Source: Epiperipatus broadwayi (taxonomy: Eukaryota; Onychophora; Udeonychophora; Euonychophora; Peripatidae). Taken from it: DNA of 64,000 nt. The notes beneath the pieces are model-generated. The model had not been told where the DNA came from. It saw only the letters and a program-made list of their open reading frames with translations, and searched no databases. The stretch is from the NCBI GenBank assembly GCA_028023455.1, contig JAQFVV010000515.1:126001-190000 (forward strand), written 5' to 3'. This document shows, piece after piece, positions 12,146 to 23,030 of the stretch (position 1 is its first letter; every line of letters begins with the position of its first letter). The translations under genes and the position numbers were made by a program.

Positions 12146-12203
12146 GGTGTAGTTCACGAATCTAATGTTTCAGAATCTTCCATTTTACCACTGCACCAAG
12201 GCA
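12146..12203 (-). repeat. Shrunken tRNA-like element
   Basis: On the minus strand a 58-nt stretch begins CTTGGTG and ends CACCAAG, a perfect 7-bp acceptor-like stem. The sequence TGGTAAAATGG inside fits the RNA polymerase III A-box consensus, and GATTCGTGAAC resembles a B-box. It is too short for a normal cytosolic tRNA (about 72 nt or more) and no anticodon arm is clear. A deleted SINE head is likelier than a gene. Confidence 0.25.
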
Positions 12204-12266
12204 TGCAGGCCATGTAAGCACTTAAGTTGCAAGTTGACATGACATTTTTATTCATCTGGTTGAAAC

Positions 12267-12322
12267 ATCTCTCCATACAATAGTGCCACCTAGTGCAAGC
12301 CATAGTAATCAATGGATGCTCG
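12267..12322 (-). repeat. Penelope-type repeat family B, fragment
   Basis: CTCTCCATACAATAGTGCCACC...AATCAATGGATGC matches the arms of the foldback copies at 22.1 and 44.6 kb. Only about 55 bp of the repeat remain here. Strand is given relative to the hammerhead-like core of the family. Confidence 0.65.
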
Positions 12323-14984
12323 AAGGTGATCGTGTGATGTCTTCGTGATTTATCACCTGATTGAACTGAGTCTTAATTTTAATCTACTTAGATGACAATT
12401 GATATTATCTTTAGTTCAAAATTCATCACACACCCATTATGCTGCTATGCAAAGCTCGTGCATATATGTATTTACAGTGTAATTAAAGGACTTCGTGACA
12501 TAACAATAAGCACAAGCACTTTTTATGTCTATGAGTTGAATCTTAAATTTTGACATTTCATATTTCAAGAAGATTGGATTTTTTATTTATTAGGAAATTA
12601 AATTTGAACTATGAATAAGATTTAAAAAGAGACTTTTGACTTTTCAGTATTTAATTAATGTAATGAAATCTGTTTTGATTTCATTATTTATCTATAGGTT
12701 AATGTCAAAGTAATCTTTCTTGTCTGTGTAGAACTATTGTTTTACCCCTATTTATTGGGAATACATTCACAAACGCAAGCATGCATAGTCAAATGTTAGA
12801 CATATAGAATGCATCAGAATTACCGCTCTTGTGCTTTAATTATTAGATAAAACTTTTATTGTGGTAATTATATACAATTAAGATATGTTATCACACTAAT
12901 TGATTTATAAGTGTCAAACTTTCTGCACTCTCAACTTTTATACCATCCACTTCAGGTAAACACATTTATGACTATTACTACCCATTTATTAGACTAGAGA
13001 TTATTATATTATCTTTAGGCCAGATATTCATTTTAAACTTTAGTTAAATTAGACTAATATATCTGTCTTTTAATTAAATATTCATATATTTTTTAGATGT
13101 ATTTAAAATTTCTACTTTACTATACATTCTTGAAACATATCTCTTATGAATGTTACGATACTTTAGGCTTTTTAAACATCTTTTTCTTAGACTACTAAGT
13201 AGATGGTAACTTTGTATATTTTTAGTGTTACATGATATGAAATATCAAAAAAAAAAGAAATATCATTATCAATCAGTGACTGGTCTATACATAGATACTC
13301 TTCTTGCATTGCGTGATAGTTTTACATATATTCTGTTTATCAGCTTGTATGTCCAATTTTGTTTTCATTAAACCCAGACCATCAAATATGTGTCCAAACC
13401 AAAATCTGATTTGTTTTTGAATCTCTATCACAGGCATTCAGACTTCATACATTTTAACACGAGCTTCTCGATGAATTGAATGCTTTATTAATGATTAATA
13501 AATCACATTAATCAATAGTCAAATGACTCATTGCTTGAAGTTCATATCAAAATTTATATGAAGTGTGAGCACCAGAACTAATAAAATTGAGAGGTGATTT
13601 ATTAACATCTAACTTTAGGGTCCACTATTCTACCACTATTATAAATCATGCTATTTCAATAATTTCGAATAAGATCACATCCTATGAGTGAGAATCACAG
13701 CAAATCAGAATGTGAGACTTTCAGCATAATGTACATTGTCCAGCATAGTTTATTATAGTAATAGAATGGTAAAGTCTATGGTTAAAGCTCTGTAAACTGA
13801 GCTCCATCTCACAGTGCTCAAACATAATATACTGCCGAGCCATAAGCCATTTAATTATTATTATTGGTATGGATAATTTGATGACTGATTAAAAAGATAT
13901 TGACAGCAAAGTTGTCAATAAAAAAGTTTATCTGAGAGAAACTATAGTAAAAATTAGGCCTTGGACTATTTTAGCCGATATGATGGAGATTTTACCATAA
14001 TTAAAATCTATGATACTTCTATGGACACTAAGCCATCTTTACCACTAAATCTAATTAAACCTATTTGCCTACATATATGTTTTTTTAACTCTTGCAGGAG
14101 CAGTGTTTGGTTTCTACCTCATGCTAACATACTGATATAGGAAATATTCAATATGTTATTCATTGAAAATCCTAGATGGAGATCTTTTTCAATGCCAAAT
14201 GTTTTATTATTATTTAAATTCAGCATGCACAATCCTTTTTAGTAAGATTTCCATGAAATATGTCAAATATTATCTTTCTTTTTTAATCATGAAAAACCTT
14301 TTTGTACATTATAATAGAAATAATCAAATTATTCATTTACTCTATTTAAAGAATTGTAACGAATTAAAACTCATATGATGAACATAAGAAAACATATAAA
14401 GTTCTTACAAGTGTTAATGGCCAAACTGCTATTTTTTCATTAACAAAAAGCATTTTCATCTGCTGATTATTTGATGATATATAATTTAAAAACAAATTCA
14501 AATATCAGCATTTTGCAAGAATGAACTTAATTATGTTACAAATATACACTATAGTAATGTAAATTTGGGATTACTTTATTTTCCAAGGCAGAACCACTAA
14601 CTACCCTCTACTAAAATAAAATCAAAATAATACTTACATTTAAAAAAATATTTGCAATGGAATAAAACTTATTAAAATAAGTATTTAATTTTATAATCAG
14701 TACTTCATGAAACAGGATAGAGTTGCTATATTTTGGCGTTAAATCACTCTTTTATGGCCAACTTTAGTTTTATTTTGCTCGTTTTATACTCATAGGATGG
14801 CAAAACTTGGAAATAAAGTAAATATTGCTTTATTAATTTAAAAATATTTGAAAAAGAGTTTAGATGTTTTCTGATTGGTAGATTCTTTTACCTTTGGTTT
14901 CTGATTGGTAGATTTTTTATCTTGGGCATATAAACAAACTTGTAAATTCTCTATTGATTTGATATCAACAGTACGAAAAAAAAT
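12323..14984. other. AT-rich non-coding DNA
   Basis: No supported gene. A near-tandem TTTCTGATTGGTAGATT pair lies just outside at 14860-14920. Nothing else stands out beyond low complexity. Confidence 0.55.
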
Positions 14985-15550
14985 CATTATTTCACAATTT
15001 ATTTAAATAATTATAATCATTTTCTACAAAACATTTGTATAATAATTATTAAAAAATAAATATATTCACTTATACATTTTTTTCAACATGTTACACTTAA
15101 AAAAATGAAAGTTAAGAAATTTGAAGTAATGCTAAAAAGAAAACTACTATCATTATGTGTTCTATCACACATTGTAGCACTGAATTTTGTGACAATTTAA
15201 ATATAGTTGCAATTTTAAATTTTAGAGCAAAATTTCATAACTTTATGATGATTTTCTAATTATTTGTTCATATTTAGAAAATGAAATTCATTTAATAAAA
15301 ATTTAAATTTAAATTTTTTAAAAAATTATGACAATTAGCCAATAAAAAAAAAAGAAACTGTTTTATTATATATTGCATTTTTTTACTATTATTTTATACT
15401 TGATTCAAATATGATATTTAAGTTTTTTTTTTGTCTGTAAACTTATATTTCTAATGAATCAAGACCAATTTATTGGTTCATAATATTGAGTAAAAGTTTT
15501 AACACTAAAATTAAAATGTTGAATTACAAACTCAAATTGCCATTAGGGGA
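14985..15550 (+). repeat. Dispersed AT-rich repeat, copy 1
   Basis: Aligns by eye with 18590-19220 and more distantly with 38910-39430 and 42480-43060. Shared landmarks in order are TTTATTTAAATA, AATTTCATAA-TTTATGATGA, AATCAAG-CCAATTTATT, and, in this copy and copy 2, AAAATGTTGAATTA/AAAACTCAAAT-GCCATTA. There is no coding capacity, tail or terminal repeat. Family unknown. Confidence 0.5.
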
Positions 15551-16557
15551 TAGTAGAAAAATGTCAAATTTATTGTTATTATTCTTAACTGCATCATTTA
15601 ATTTTAAGAATCCCTATAGGTAAATTGAATGAAACTTCTAACTTTTGATTCCATCAAATACAAAATCAACTGTAAAAATATAATAGTCTTTTAAAATTAT
15701 ATTTGTTTTAGTTTAGTTTCTAAAACAAAAATTAATAATTTGTCAGATTATTAAAGTAGACAAAAGTTTTTTAAAAATAAATTTGTATTTATAATTGCCA
15801 AAATAATCTATAGTGGTCAATATAAAACATAATTTATTATCCAATTACAAATTGAAACCGTTCATCATTGATTTTTTCCTCAATCTGTCTTCTTGTAAAA
15901 GTAAATAGTTTTTTAATAACATTTGAACTAGTTATCTAAATAATTAATATTTTGTAAAAAAAAAAAAGAAAAAAAAGATACATGTGCAAAACAAGTATAG
16001 AAAATATGTGGTTTCATTTTCAAAATCAAACAAAGGAATAGAATCGTCAAAATCGATGGCAGGCATTCTCATATAGAAAGAACAAGAAACAATCAATCAG
16101 CACTTTTTGGAAGCAGGTATCTGTGCTTTATAATAGTATTACATTTAAATATTATTGCTTTAATAGTTCTAAAAAATATAAAGATGAAAGCATTATTCAG
16201 TATAAGTTTTCCTATAAAATGAATGGAAAACCAGCAAGACAATTTTAAAAATAGCAGTTAGAGAGGGAGTTAAGGCCAAGAATGTAAAAATATTTTCTGT
16301 GCTATTATAACTTTATTAAAATGCATATAAATTCATGACTTCATCTCAATTCTTGTTATTTATAATATATATTTTTCCATACTTTATTTAATAGTCAAGT
16401 CTCTGAATAGCTGGTCCTTTAAATATCCAGGCATCATATTCATAATTAAGCATTGATAAAACACATTTAAAACTAACACAAATTTTTAATATATGTGCTT
16501 GCATTGTGTTTTTTTGAAGGGTTGTCATGATGGTATTTTAGTTGTATTTATATATTT
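15551..16557. other. AT-rich non-coding DNA
   Basis: Contains poly-A and A/G-rich tracts near 15955-15980. No gene recognised. Confidence 0.55.
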
Positions 16558-17059
16558 AAAAATGTAACTTTATTTAAATATTCCAATTACATTCATCTGT
16601 GAGTAACAGCATACAGGTTACTATATGCAAAACATTTTAAGAGAATATTCTCCTATCTTCTTCAATTTAGTTCTGGCCAATAACAGTACTAGCATGGGTA
16701 TTGAACCTGGAACCTTAGATTCTTGAATATTGAATTTTAAGGCAACATTCTAACAAACAAAGCCATCCTGTCAAAAACAATAGTCAGTAGAAATTTCATA
16801 TACTTATCTATGAGGTTTCTCCTGATTTCTTGACTTTTTTCTAATAGCAAAGTTGATTAGTGGTTTCTATATATTAGATACAGTCACACTAGGTTGACTT
16901 ATGGTATTATTTACCCATTGTCATGTGAACAGCTTCTTTGAATTGAATTCTTTGCACCTTTTCATCTCTATCCAATATTTTTTCATTTTCTTAATTAAAC
17001 ATATGTCCATTGACACATGCATAGTCTGTTATCTTAGTCACATTTTTCTCTCTTCTAAT

Positions 17060-17345
17060 CATCAGTTTATTGCAATTGCTTTTCAGTGGAGAGACTAATC
17101 TCATCAATATACATTCTTCTATATTCACATGATATTTCATAGATGCAGTTTTTGTTTGTCAGCACTTCATGTTTCGGTTTTGTAGATGGTAGAATTCTTC
17201 ATTGTATGGTTCTGATATTATACTGATTGCAGATTTTATTTAATTTGTCTGCTATTTCCAATATGTACACTACAGTATCAATTATTGTTTTCTCTTTTGA
17301 TGGTTCTTTTAGTTGTCCATTTAAGGTTTTCTTAATAACAGCTGA
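17060..17345 (-). pseudogene. Penelope GIY-YIG endonuclease relic
   Basis: The minus strand reads VVYILEIADKLNKICNQYNI, then RTI and a stop. It resumes as LPSTKPKHEVLTNKNCIYEI, then SCEYRRMYIDEIS. In Penelope-like elements this position has the linker after the RT (KL..I...YNIRT) followed by a CCHH-associated GIY-YIG nuclease with a Y.IPC.C...YIGETGR signature. Here the second signature Cys and the Gly/Thr of YIGET are changed (YIDEI), and stops are present, so the nuclease is dead. Only the C-terminal part of the protein is represented. Confidence 0.7.
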
Positions 17346-17517
17346 TAGATAAACAGTTTTATAAGAGTTTATTTTATATAGATTTTTACTACTTATTGTT
17401 GGCTTTGGCAGGATTGCTCACTTGATTATAGCACTATCTTAAAATTCAATATTCAAAAATCTAAGGGCCCATGTTCAGTTTCTACACTAATATTATCTCT
17501 GGCCAGGCCAGCATCAT

Positions 17518-17548
17518 CTGAAGAAGAGACAACAATACCTCTTGAAAT
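17518..17548 (+). ncRNA. Hammerhead-like core, Penelope repeat family A
   Basis: CTGAAGA (consensus CTGATGA) is followed by AGAG...CTCT, which can form a 4-bp stem II around a 10-nt loop, then T and GAAA. Penelope-like elements are known to carry hammerhead ribozymes in their terminal repeats. The A for T change in CTGATGA and the lack of a clear cleavage triplet make activity doubtful. Equivalent motifs are CTGAGGAAGAG at 48549-48559 and, on the minus strand, TTGAAGAAGA near 16662-16675. Confidence 0.3.
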
Positions 17549-17620
17549 GTTGTACATATACCAACCTGTTTTTACTAACAGTTGAATGTAATTGGAATAT
17601 TTAAATAAAGTTATATTTTT

Positions 17621-18123
17621 CTAAAAACATTCAATATTTAATATTAGATGATTGTATTATATAAATACAAATGTGCTTACATTTTTTATAATATATGCTA
17701 TAATAGATCTTAAGTTGCTTTCTGTCATTATTTTCAAACACTAATAAATAAAAATGTAAACTTCCCAGTTAAAGAAGTAATATGTCTAAATGTACTAAAA
17801 TGCAGGTATTGGTGAAGCTAATTACAGATAAATAAAATTATGGCTAAGTGCTTTTGGAGTAAGTGAACTGAATGAGCATAATGAAAAATGTGTATGATGA
17901 ATATTTAAATTTATTTAATGTGGGTTAGAATCGATTTTTTGGAGAGAAAGAGAGAAAGCACGCTTCCTTCTGATTTATAATCCATTCTTCTTTAACTTTA
18001 CTTTTATAATCATGGCACTCTATACAAGCAATTATGGCAGAAGATGGTTTGAATATACGGACAGTGGATCTTTAGTGTTCCAAAATGATGGTATTCAGAT
18101 TTATTCAGAGCTTTAATGTATAA
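17621..18123. other. AT-rich non-coding DNA
   Basis: Nothing recognised except a short GAGAGAAAGAGAGAAAG tract near 17942-17958. Confidence 0.5.
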
Positions 18124-18230
18124 GTAACAGTGCTGAGAGATGTGAATGGAGAACAAGATGCAAGATTTGCCATAATGTATAGCACTTCAACCAAGTTGAG
18201 GGCATACTGGATGGGGAGTTTGATCAGAGG
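18124..18230 (+). other. Candidate internal exon
   Basis: An open stretch VTVLRDVNGEQDARFAIMY, then STSTKLRAYWMGSLIRG, ends at AGAGG|GTAAGC, a strong splice donor at 18231. A possible acceptor TAAGTAACAG precedes it. Composition is less AT-rich than the flanks. No domain is recognised and no neighbouring exon could be joined to it. It could also be a fragment of an unrecognised mobile element. Confidence 0.2.
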
Positions 18231-18373
18231 GTAAGCATTCTTTTGAGCTATTGATTAGTATATTAGTTGAAGGGTGTGTGTGAAAACTTAGCTTGAAAGA
18301 ATAAGAGAAGGTTTTGATAAAGCTTTTAGTGAGAAAATGAATCTGTGGAAATAAGAAATGGTAATCAAAAAAT

Positions 18374-18440
18374 TAACAATATCATCATCATCACAAATGT
18401 TGAATATAGATTAAAAAGTATATTTACTTTACAGACATAT
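18374..18440 (+). repeat. Direct repeat, unit 1
   Basis: AACAATATCATCATCATC followed by AAATG-TGAATATAGATTAAAAA-TATATTTACTTTA-AGAC recurs at 19041-19106 with few mismatches, 667 bp away. The second unit lies inside the dispersed repeat copy 2. This could mark a local duplication or insertion-site rearrangement. Confidence 0.75.
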
Positions 18441-18589
18441 ACACAGATATGCAAAGTTAAAAATATTAATTAAATGGTTCTCATTTGCACAGAGTATTTG
18501 ATGGTACTGCTGTCACTTTTGGTCTTCTTCATTTTCTTGTGGTTATCTATAGCACTATTTGAAATTGGAGTTAAAATAAATATTAATCT

Positions 18590-19220
18590 ATTAATTCAAA
18601 AAATAATCTGAAGATGTCAGTATTCAACAAAGAACATACTACAAATGATCTGCCATTGCTGCTGATTGTAGATTTGTTTGAGAGACCATTTTCAAGACAG
18701 TTTGTAAAATCTTTTACTGTTGTTGGCGTTGAGCAAATATATATATTTTCCATAGTTTATTTAAATATTTATGATTAGTTTAATGAAATATTTGCATAGT
18801 AATTATTTACATGATTATACTTCAATTTTATTCAAATGTATTTTATTTTTAAAAATACAAAATTAAGAAATTTATAGTAATGTCTCTGCCAAACATTATA
18901 GTATAGAAAGTTTGATGATATTTTTAAAATTATAAATGTAATTTTATATTTTAGAATAGAATTTCATAATTTTATGATGACTTAACAATAATTCATTTAG
19001 GTTTTACAAATAAAGTTCAATTAATAAAGATTTTATTAATTAATGAACAATATCATCATCATCAAAAATGCTGAATATAGATTAAAAATTATATTTACTT
19101 TATAGACTTACAATAATTGTCTAATAAATCAAGTACAATTTATTAATACATAATGTAGAATAGAGGTTTTAATGCTAAAATAAAATGTTGAATAAAACTC
19201 AAATAGCCATTAAAGTATGA
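18590..19220 (+). repeat. Dispersed AT-rich repeat, copy 2
   Basis: Homologous by eye to 14985-15550. Its upstream part (AATCTGAAGATGTCAG) is also shared with 63285-63345. It includes the second unit of the 65-bp direct repeat (19041-19106). Non-coding. Confidence 0.5.
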
Positions 19221-19429
19221 TGCAAAAAATATTGTCACATAGAAAGGGTAATTATATTTGTTATAAGTAATTTGTAAAATAAATTAGTTTTAATGTATAG
19301 CATATAAAATCTCTCTAAAATATGTTTCAACATTTAACATGTCATAGAACCATAGATTGCCTCTTACAATTTAATTATTGTTAAAAATAATTCAAATAGC
19401 AAGTTAGGTTTTCATAATTTGATTTAGGG

Positions 19430-20100
19430 ATCTTCACCCAGAGGGCAATGTGAGAGATTTGAAATAAAAACTAGTGTTTAACAGGGCTGTATATTGCTCC
19501 ATTTTCATTTTTGATTTTTTATGGCAGTTGTCTTTGGAACTGATTAATGAAACTATTTCTAGGCAGCTTAATGAATTAGAGATCAAGATACAATACAGGT
19601 TTGTTGGCAAAATTTCTTAATTTGAATTGATTAAGAACAAAGACAAAAACATCTTTTGAATTCTGGATTTAGGATGTATTGATGAATGTACTATCTTTGC
19701 CAGTTCAAAAGAAATTCTTTGGAATATATTTAATGTTTAAATATAACATATAAGGGCGTTGGTTTAGTAATTGTAATTCAAAAATTGTTTGTTTTTTTTA
19801 TCCCATAGTGATAAAAGAAAATGTTCAACAACTTTTAGCTAAGCTGATTATCATCTTGAGAATATTCACCAATTTAAATTTCTTGGTAATTTTTTAAATA
19901 GTGGGCCTAGATGTTCAACGACCGCACAGACTTCAATGTGCTGCTATTGTTTTTTAAAAAGTTAAGAGATGGACTATTTTATCACAGGAAATAACTACTG
20001 CATCTACATTAGCTGTGTTTGGGTTGTTATTTTATCTCATTTATTGTTTGGAGTGAAACTTGGACATTTGATAAAATGTCAAATAAAGACATTAAAAAAG
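19430..20100 (+). pseudogene. LINE relic (RT palm to C-terminal), heavily decayed
   Basis: The + frames give FEIKTSV, stop, QGCIL near 19460-19495. This matches the V.QGC.L..FLF motif B region of LINE reverse transcriptases. IHQFKFLGNFLNSGPRC (about 19865-19920) matches the YLG region after the RT, and WSETWTFDKMSNKDIKKF (about 20050-20105) is the YGSETWT motif. The order and spacing are those of a LINE C-terminal half. The catalytic FADD box is not legible and stops are frequent, so this copy is older than the LINE at 6.4-9.15 kb. Confidence 0.6.
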
Positions 20101-22106
20101 TTTAAGTATACTCGTTAAAGTGTTAAAAATACAATGACCTAATCATAAGATTAAACAATATATTCTTTAATTTTTTGGAAGTATATGATAGAGTCTGGAT
20201 GTATCAATCTAATTTATTATTGTAAAGTCACAATATTTAATCAATACAAGACTTCCTAAAAATGTGTTTTAAGGCGAATTTAGATATGGTTTTTGTGGGT
20301 CAGGCAGCCATTATTTATGTTATAAAGATTATCTTGAAAACTAAAGAAGGATAACATTGGTCGCTTTTCATTGAGGAGATATAGCAGTGGGTAGAATACA
20401 TCAGAGAGCTACAATATTAGATAACTATAGAGATATTTTAAAAAGAAAAGTTTTCCGCTGAAAAAGTTAAAAGATAGCTTGCTAATATCAAATAAACGAG
20501 TAATGGACAGTTTGTTTTATATATATGGATTTAATTGTGATTCATAGATTAGGTTGTATAATAATCTCAAAATTCATTTACAGCCTCGTAAAATTATCTT
20601 CTTTTCTCTTCGAGTCCGAATGGCCATAGTCGTTTACGAATGGCTATTTCTCTGATAGTATTCAAGAAAAGTTGTAGCTCAAACGTTTAAGTCTGATAAT
20701 CATACGTGATTAATGCTCAACATATATATACGATTTAAAAAAAAAAAAAAGTTCTGATCATGAAAATCACTGTGCTTTATATATTTACTGTCATGCACTA
20801 AAAGTACAATTTAACGCATACAATTTTAAATATTCTAATTTTATTCATGTAATCGATGATTACACGTATAAACTAACTATTATTGCATTCATCCGTACAA
20901 TTTAAAAAGTTGCATCTGATATGTTGCAAATATTATTAAACTAAACAGTGGATGACTAATTTTTGCCGCCTTTTTTAAAGTGCTTTATTTTCCGTTTGCA
21001 ATAATATTTATATTCTGCTAGTTTAAGCACTTTGAGAAAGTTTTGTTTCTCTGATTCTGTTTCAAGTCTTTTGCATGTCATGCCAATATGTGCGTGTGTT
21101 TTACTTTATTTACTTTTTCTATGTGAGTTACATTTTATAGAAATTCGATCAGTTGCTGCAAAGTTCTAAAGCAGTTTAAAGTTGCTGCGTGTCGTGTTCA
21201 TGATACACACAATCGGTTCTTCGTTGATGTGATCTATGCTTTTTACTGTTCACGCACCAAAAAATCATTTAAACTAGATTTTTATTTTCAATTTTAAACA
21301 GTAAGAATAATAAATTCTACGAAAACTGGAAATTAAAATTCTAAGTGAAAATGTTTAAAAAATTACACCTCATATTTTTAAAAGCATTATTTTATATAGA
21401 CAGGTCCGCGCATATATATATATGTAGATGATTCGCTATAAATTTTTCCTATAAAAAAGTAAAAGATAATGTCAATGTAAAAAAACATAATTGAAAAAAA
21501 AATGCCAAATTTACGCCAGTAGTAATTTTTTTGCTTTAATCTCCGATATCTATTGCCAGGGTCAGACCTTTGACCCATTAAAAAAAAAAAGTTCCAGTCG
21601 CTACATTATCTTAAACCTGCTAAACTTTAATCCATTCGATTTTTCTTTTTAAAGCCGAAGTTAACAAATTTCCATTTTGATTTTTTTTTTTTTAATAGAT
21701 GATAACAAATCTACATTTGATTATATATTTGCCTGTTTTTAAAAGGCTCTTTGGTTTAGTGCTTAATTTATTTAGCTGGATGAAGTATCCTATTGAAATT
21801 TATAGGTAGTTGGAAATTCCAAGTGAGCTGAAGATTTTTATTAATAGATGGCTCATAGTAAAACCAAATGGCCATTTAGTTATTGTAGGCAGAATGAATG
21901 AGTATATTCTTAATTAGAGGATGGTGGGATGGGAAAATACACTCTCCAATTAGCCTGGTAATTCATATCTGCTTTACTTTTTTGCCATGTAATAGAGTTA
22001 TTAAAACTGGTGGAGTCAATAACTAAAATAAACAAGTTATCAAAATTGGGAGTCAGTTGTATGTGATGTTAAAATATAAGAGGAAGGATAATTAAAGAAA
22101 ATACCT
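20101..22106. other. AT-rich DNA with a CpG-bearing patch
   Basis: No supported gene. The part 20580-21260 holds more CpG than its surroundings (for example CTTCGAGTCCG, GTCGTTTACG, TGCGTGTCGTG). That could reflect a regulatory or unmethylated segment, but no promoter elements are identifiable. The rest is poly-A/T rich. Confidence 0.45.
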
Positions 22107-22108
22107 AG

Positions 22109-22380
22109 TATAAAACCATCAAAACATCACATGATCACCATTTCATATGCTTACACATGCTGTTAATAAGATTACCAAACTCTCAATACAGTAGTGCCAC
22201 CAAGTGAAAGCCTTCATAATCAATGGATGCAGGAAGGTTTGTGCATAATAAAATTCTTATCTAGGGTCTACTCGTACAACACCCTCAGAGACTAGTTTAT
22301 GGAGAGCTTGGTACACGTATTAACAACATGTGTAAGCATATGAAATGGTGATCATATGATGTTTTAATGGTTTTATATCT
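22109..22380. mobile_element. Foldback element, Penelope-type repeat family B
   Basis: The left arm (22109-22187) and right arm (22299-22380) are inverted copies. Both contain ATGATCACCATTTCATATGC and TTACACATG(C/T)TGTTAATA (as read on the + strand for the left arm). Between them lies about 110 bp of family B sequence ending in GACTAGTTT, the truncated minus-strand half of the hammerhead-like core. There is no coding sequence. It would move, if at all, with enzymes supplied elsewhere. Confidence 0.75.
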
Positions 22381-22544
22381 ATCCTGCCTATAAGATAATG
22401 ATGACTGTGGTTTTTGAAAAACCAAAGACCCTAAAATGTGTAGATGCTGAACTGAGTTCAGATATATATGACTATACAAGTGAATGAAATAGCACTGGAA
22501 ACATTATAAAAACTCCTAGTTTCATAATTAACCAAATAGGTAAA

Positions 22545-22722
22545 AGGGGGCTGGTGGAGGGTTGAATTGGATCCTAAGGTCTAGGTACAGTGCCCTCAAA
22601 TACAAAGTCCACTGATGAAGGCTACATACTAGAAACTAGTCTGGGGATGTTGGATGAATAGGTACACCAGGCTTGCACTTGGTGGCACTACTGTATGGAG
22701 AGTTTGGTGCTTTTATTAACAT
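22545..22722 (+). repeat. Penelope-type repeat family B with hammerhead-like core
   Basis: A single arm running from GGGCTGGTGGAGG through the hammerhead-like core and GGATGTTGGATGA to GCACTTGGTGGCACTACTG and TATGGAGAGTTTGGTGC. Apart from indels it aligns with the right arm of the palindrome at 44.8-45.0 kb. It lies about 165 bp downstream of the foldback element, so the two may be parts of one larger copy. Confidence 0.75.
22608..22645 (+). ncRNA. Hammerhead ribozyme-like core
   Basis: CTGATGA (22612-22618) matches the conserved hammerhead sequence exactly. GAAA (22632-22635) is followed by CTAGTC. The stretch ACTAGT (22635-22640) is self-complementary, giving a stem III of three pairs that works only as a dimer, and GTC ending at 22641 is the classical cleavage triplet. 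TCCA (22608-22611) can pair with TGGG (22642-22645) as stem I. Stem II (22619-22631) is poorly paired, so this copy may be weak or inactive. Short, dimer-forming stem III is known for hammerheads of Penelope-like elements. Confidence 0.55.
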
Positions 22723-22802
22723 ACCTAGTGTGCGATCCTTTGTGCTAACATCAAATATAAAGAATGTTATTATACTATATCAAAAATAGATTTCTGTATA
22801 GA

Positions 22803-23030
22803 TTAATGCAAAGATAGAGTGATAAATTTGCGAATCCAGGATCCATGCTTCCAGTTTTTGCATATCTTGAGATCTTCAGAGAAACAAACTATTTGATTAT
22901 TTATGGATTTTATTGCAGCTAGTTTTATTGGATTGCACTTATTGCATCTGTCTATGAGAACAGCTGGCGAGAGTTCACAGAAAGTTATGCATGGAGACTG
23001 CAGTAGGCAAATAGATAACAGATTTGACAT
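22803..23030 (-). pseudogene. Possible chemosensory-protein-like fragment
   Basis: A 75-codon minus-strand frame has Cys at residues 8, 14, 18, 29 and 32. The stretch CLLQSPC...CNKCNPIKLAAIKSI is followed by a C-terminal GSWIRKF. Arthropod chemosensory (OS-D) proteins have C-X6-C-X18-C-X2-C, an A-I--I stretch after the last Cys, and a G-W-KK/RKF end. Here the spacing is C-X5-C-X14-C-X2-C, so residues would be missing, and there is no signal peptide or N-terminal YD-D motif. The frame starts after a stop 19 codons upstream of the first Met and could be a 3' exon. A + strand frame overlaps (22903-23091). Chance resemblance cannot be excluded. Confidence 0.22.

Larger units (their letters stand above)
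16558..17620 (-). mobile_element. Penelope-like element, inverted terminal repeats
   Basis: The first 37 bases (AAAAATGTAACTTTATTTAA...) are the inverse of the last 37 with one mismatch. The two arms remain alignable for about 220 bp (16558-16785 and 17405-17620). Between them, on the minus strand, lies a relic with the Penelope C-terminal endonuclease wording. Penelope-like retroelements carry repeated LTR-like ends that can be direct or inverted, so this is best read as a small 5'-truncated copy flanked by inverted repeats. The reverse transcriptase is missing. Part of the arm sequence recurs as an inverted pair at 48.2-48.6 kb. Confidence 0.75.
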
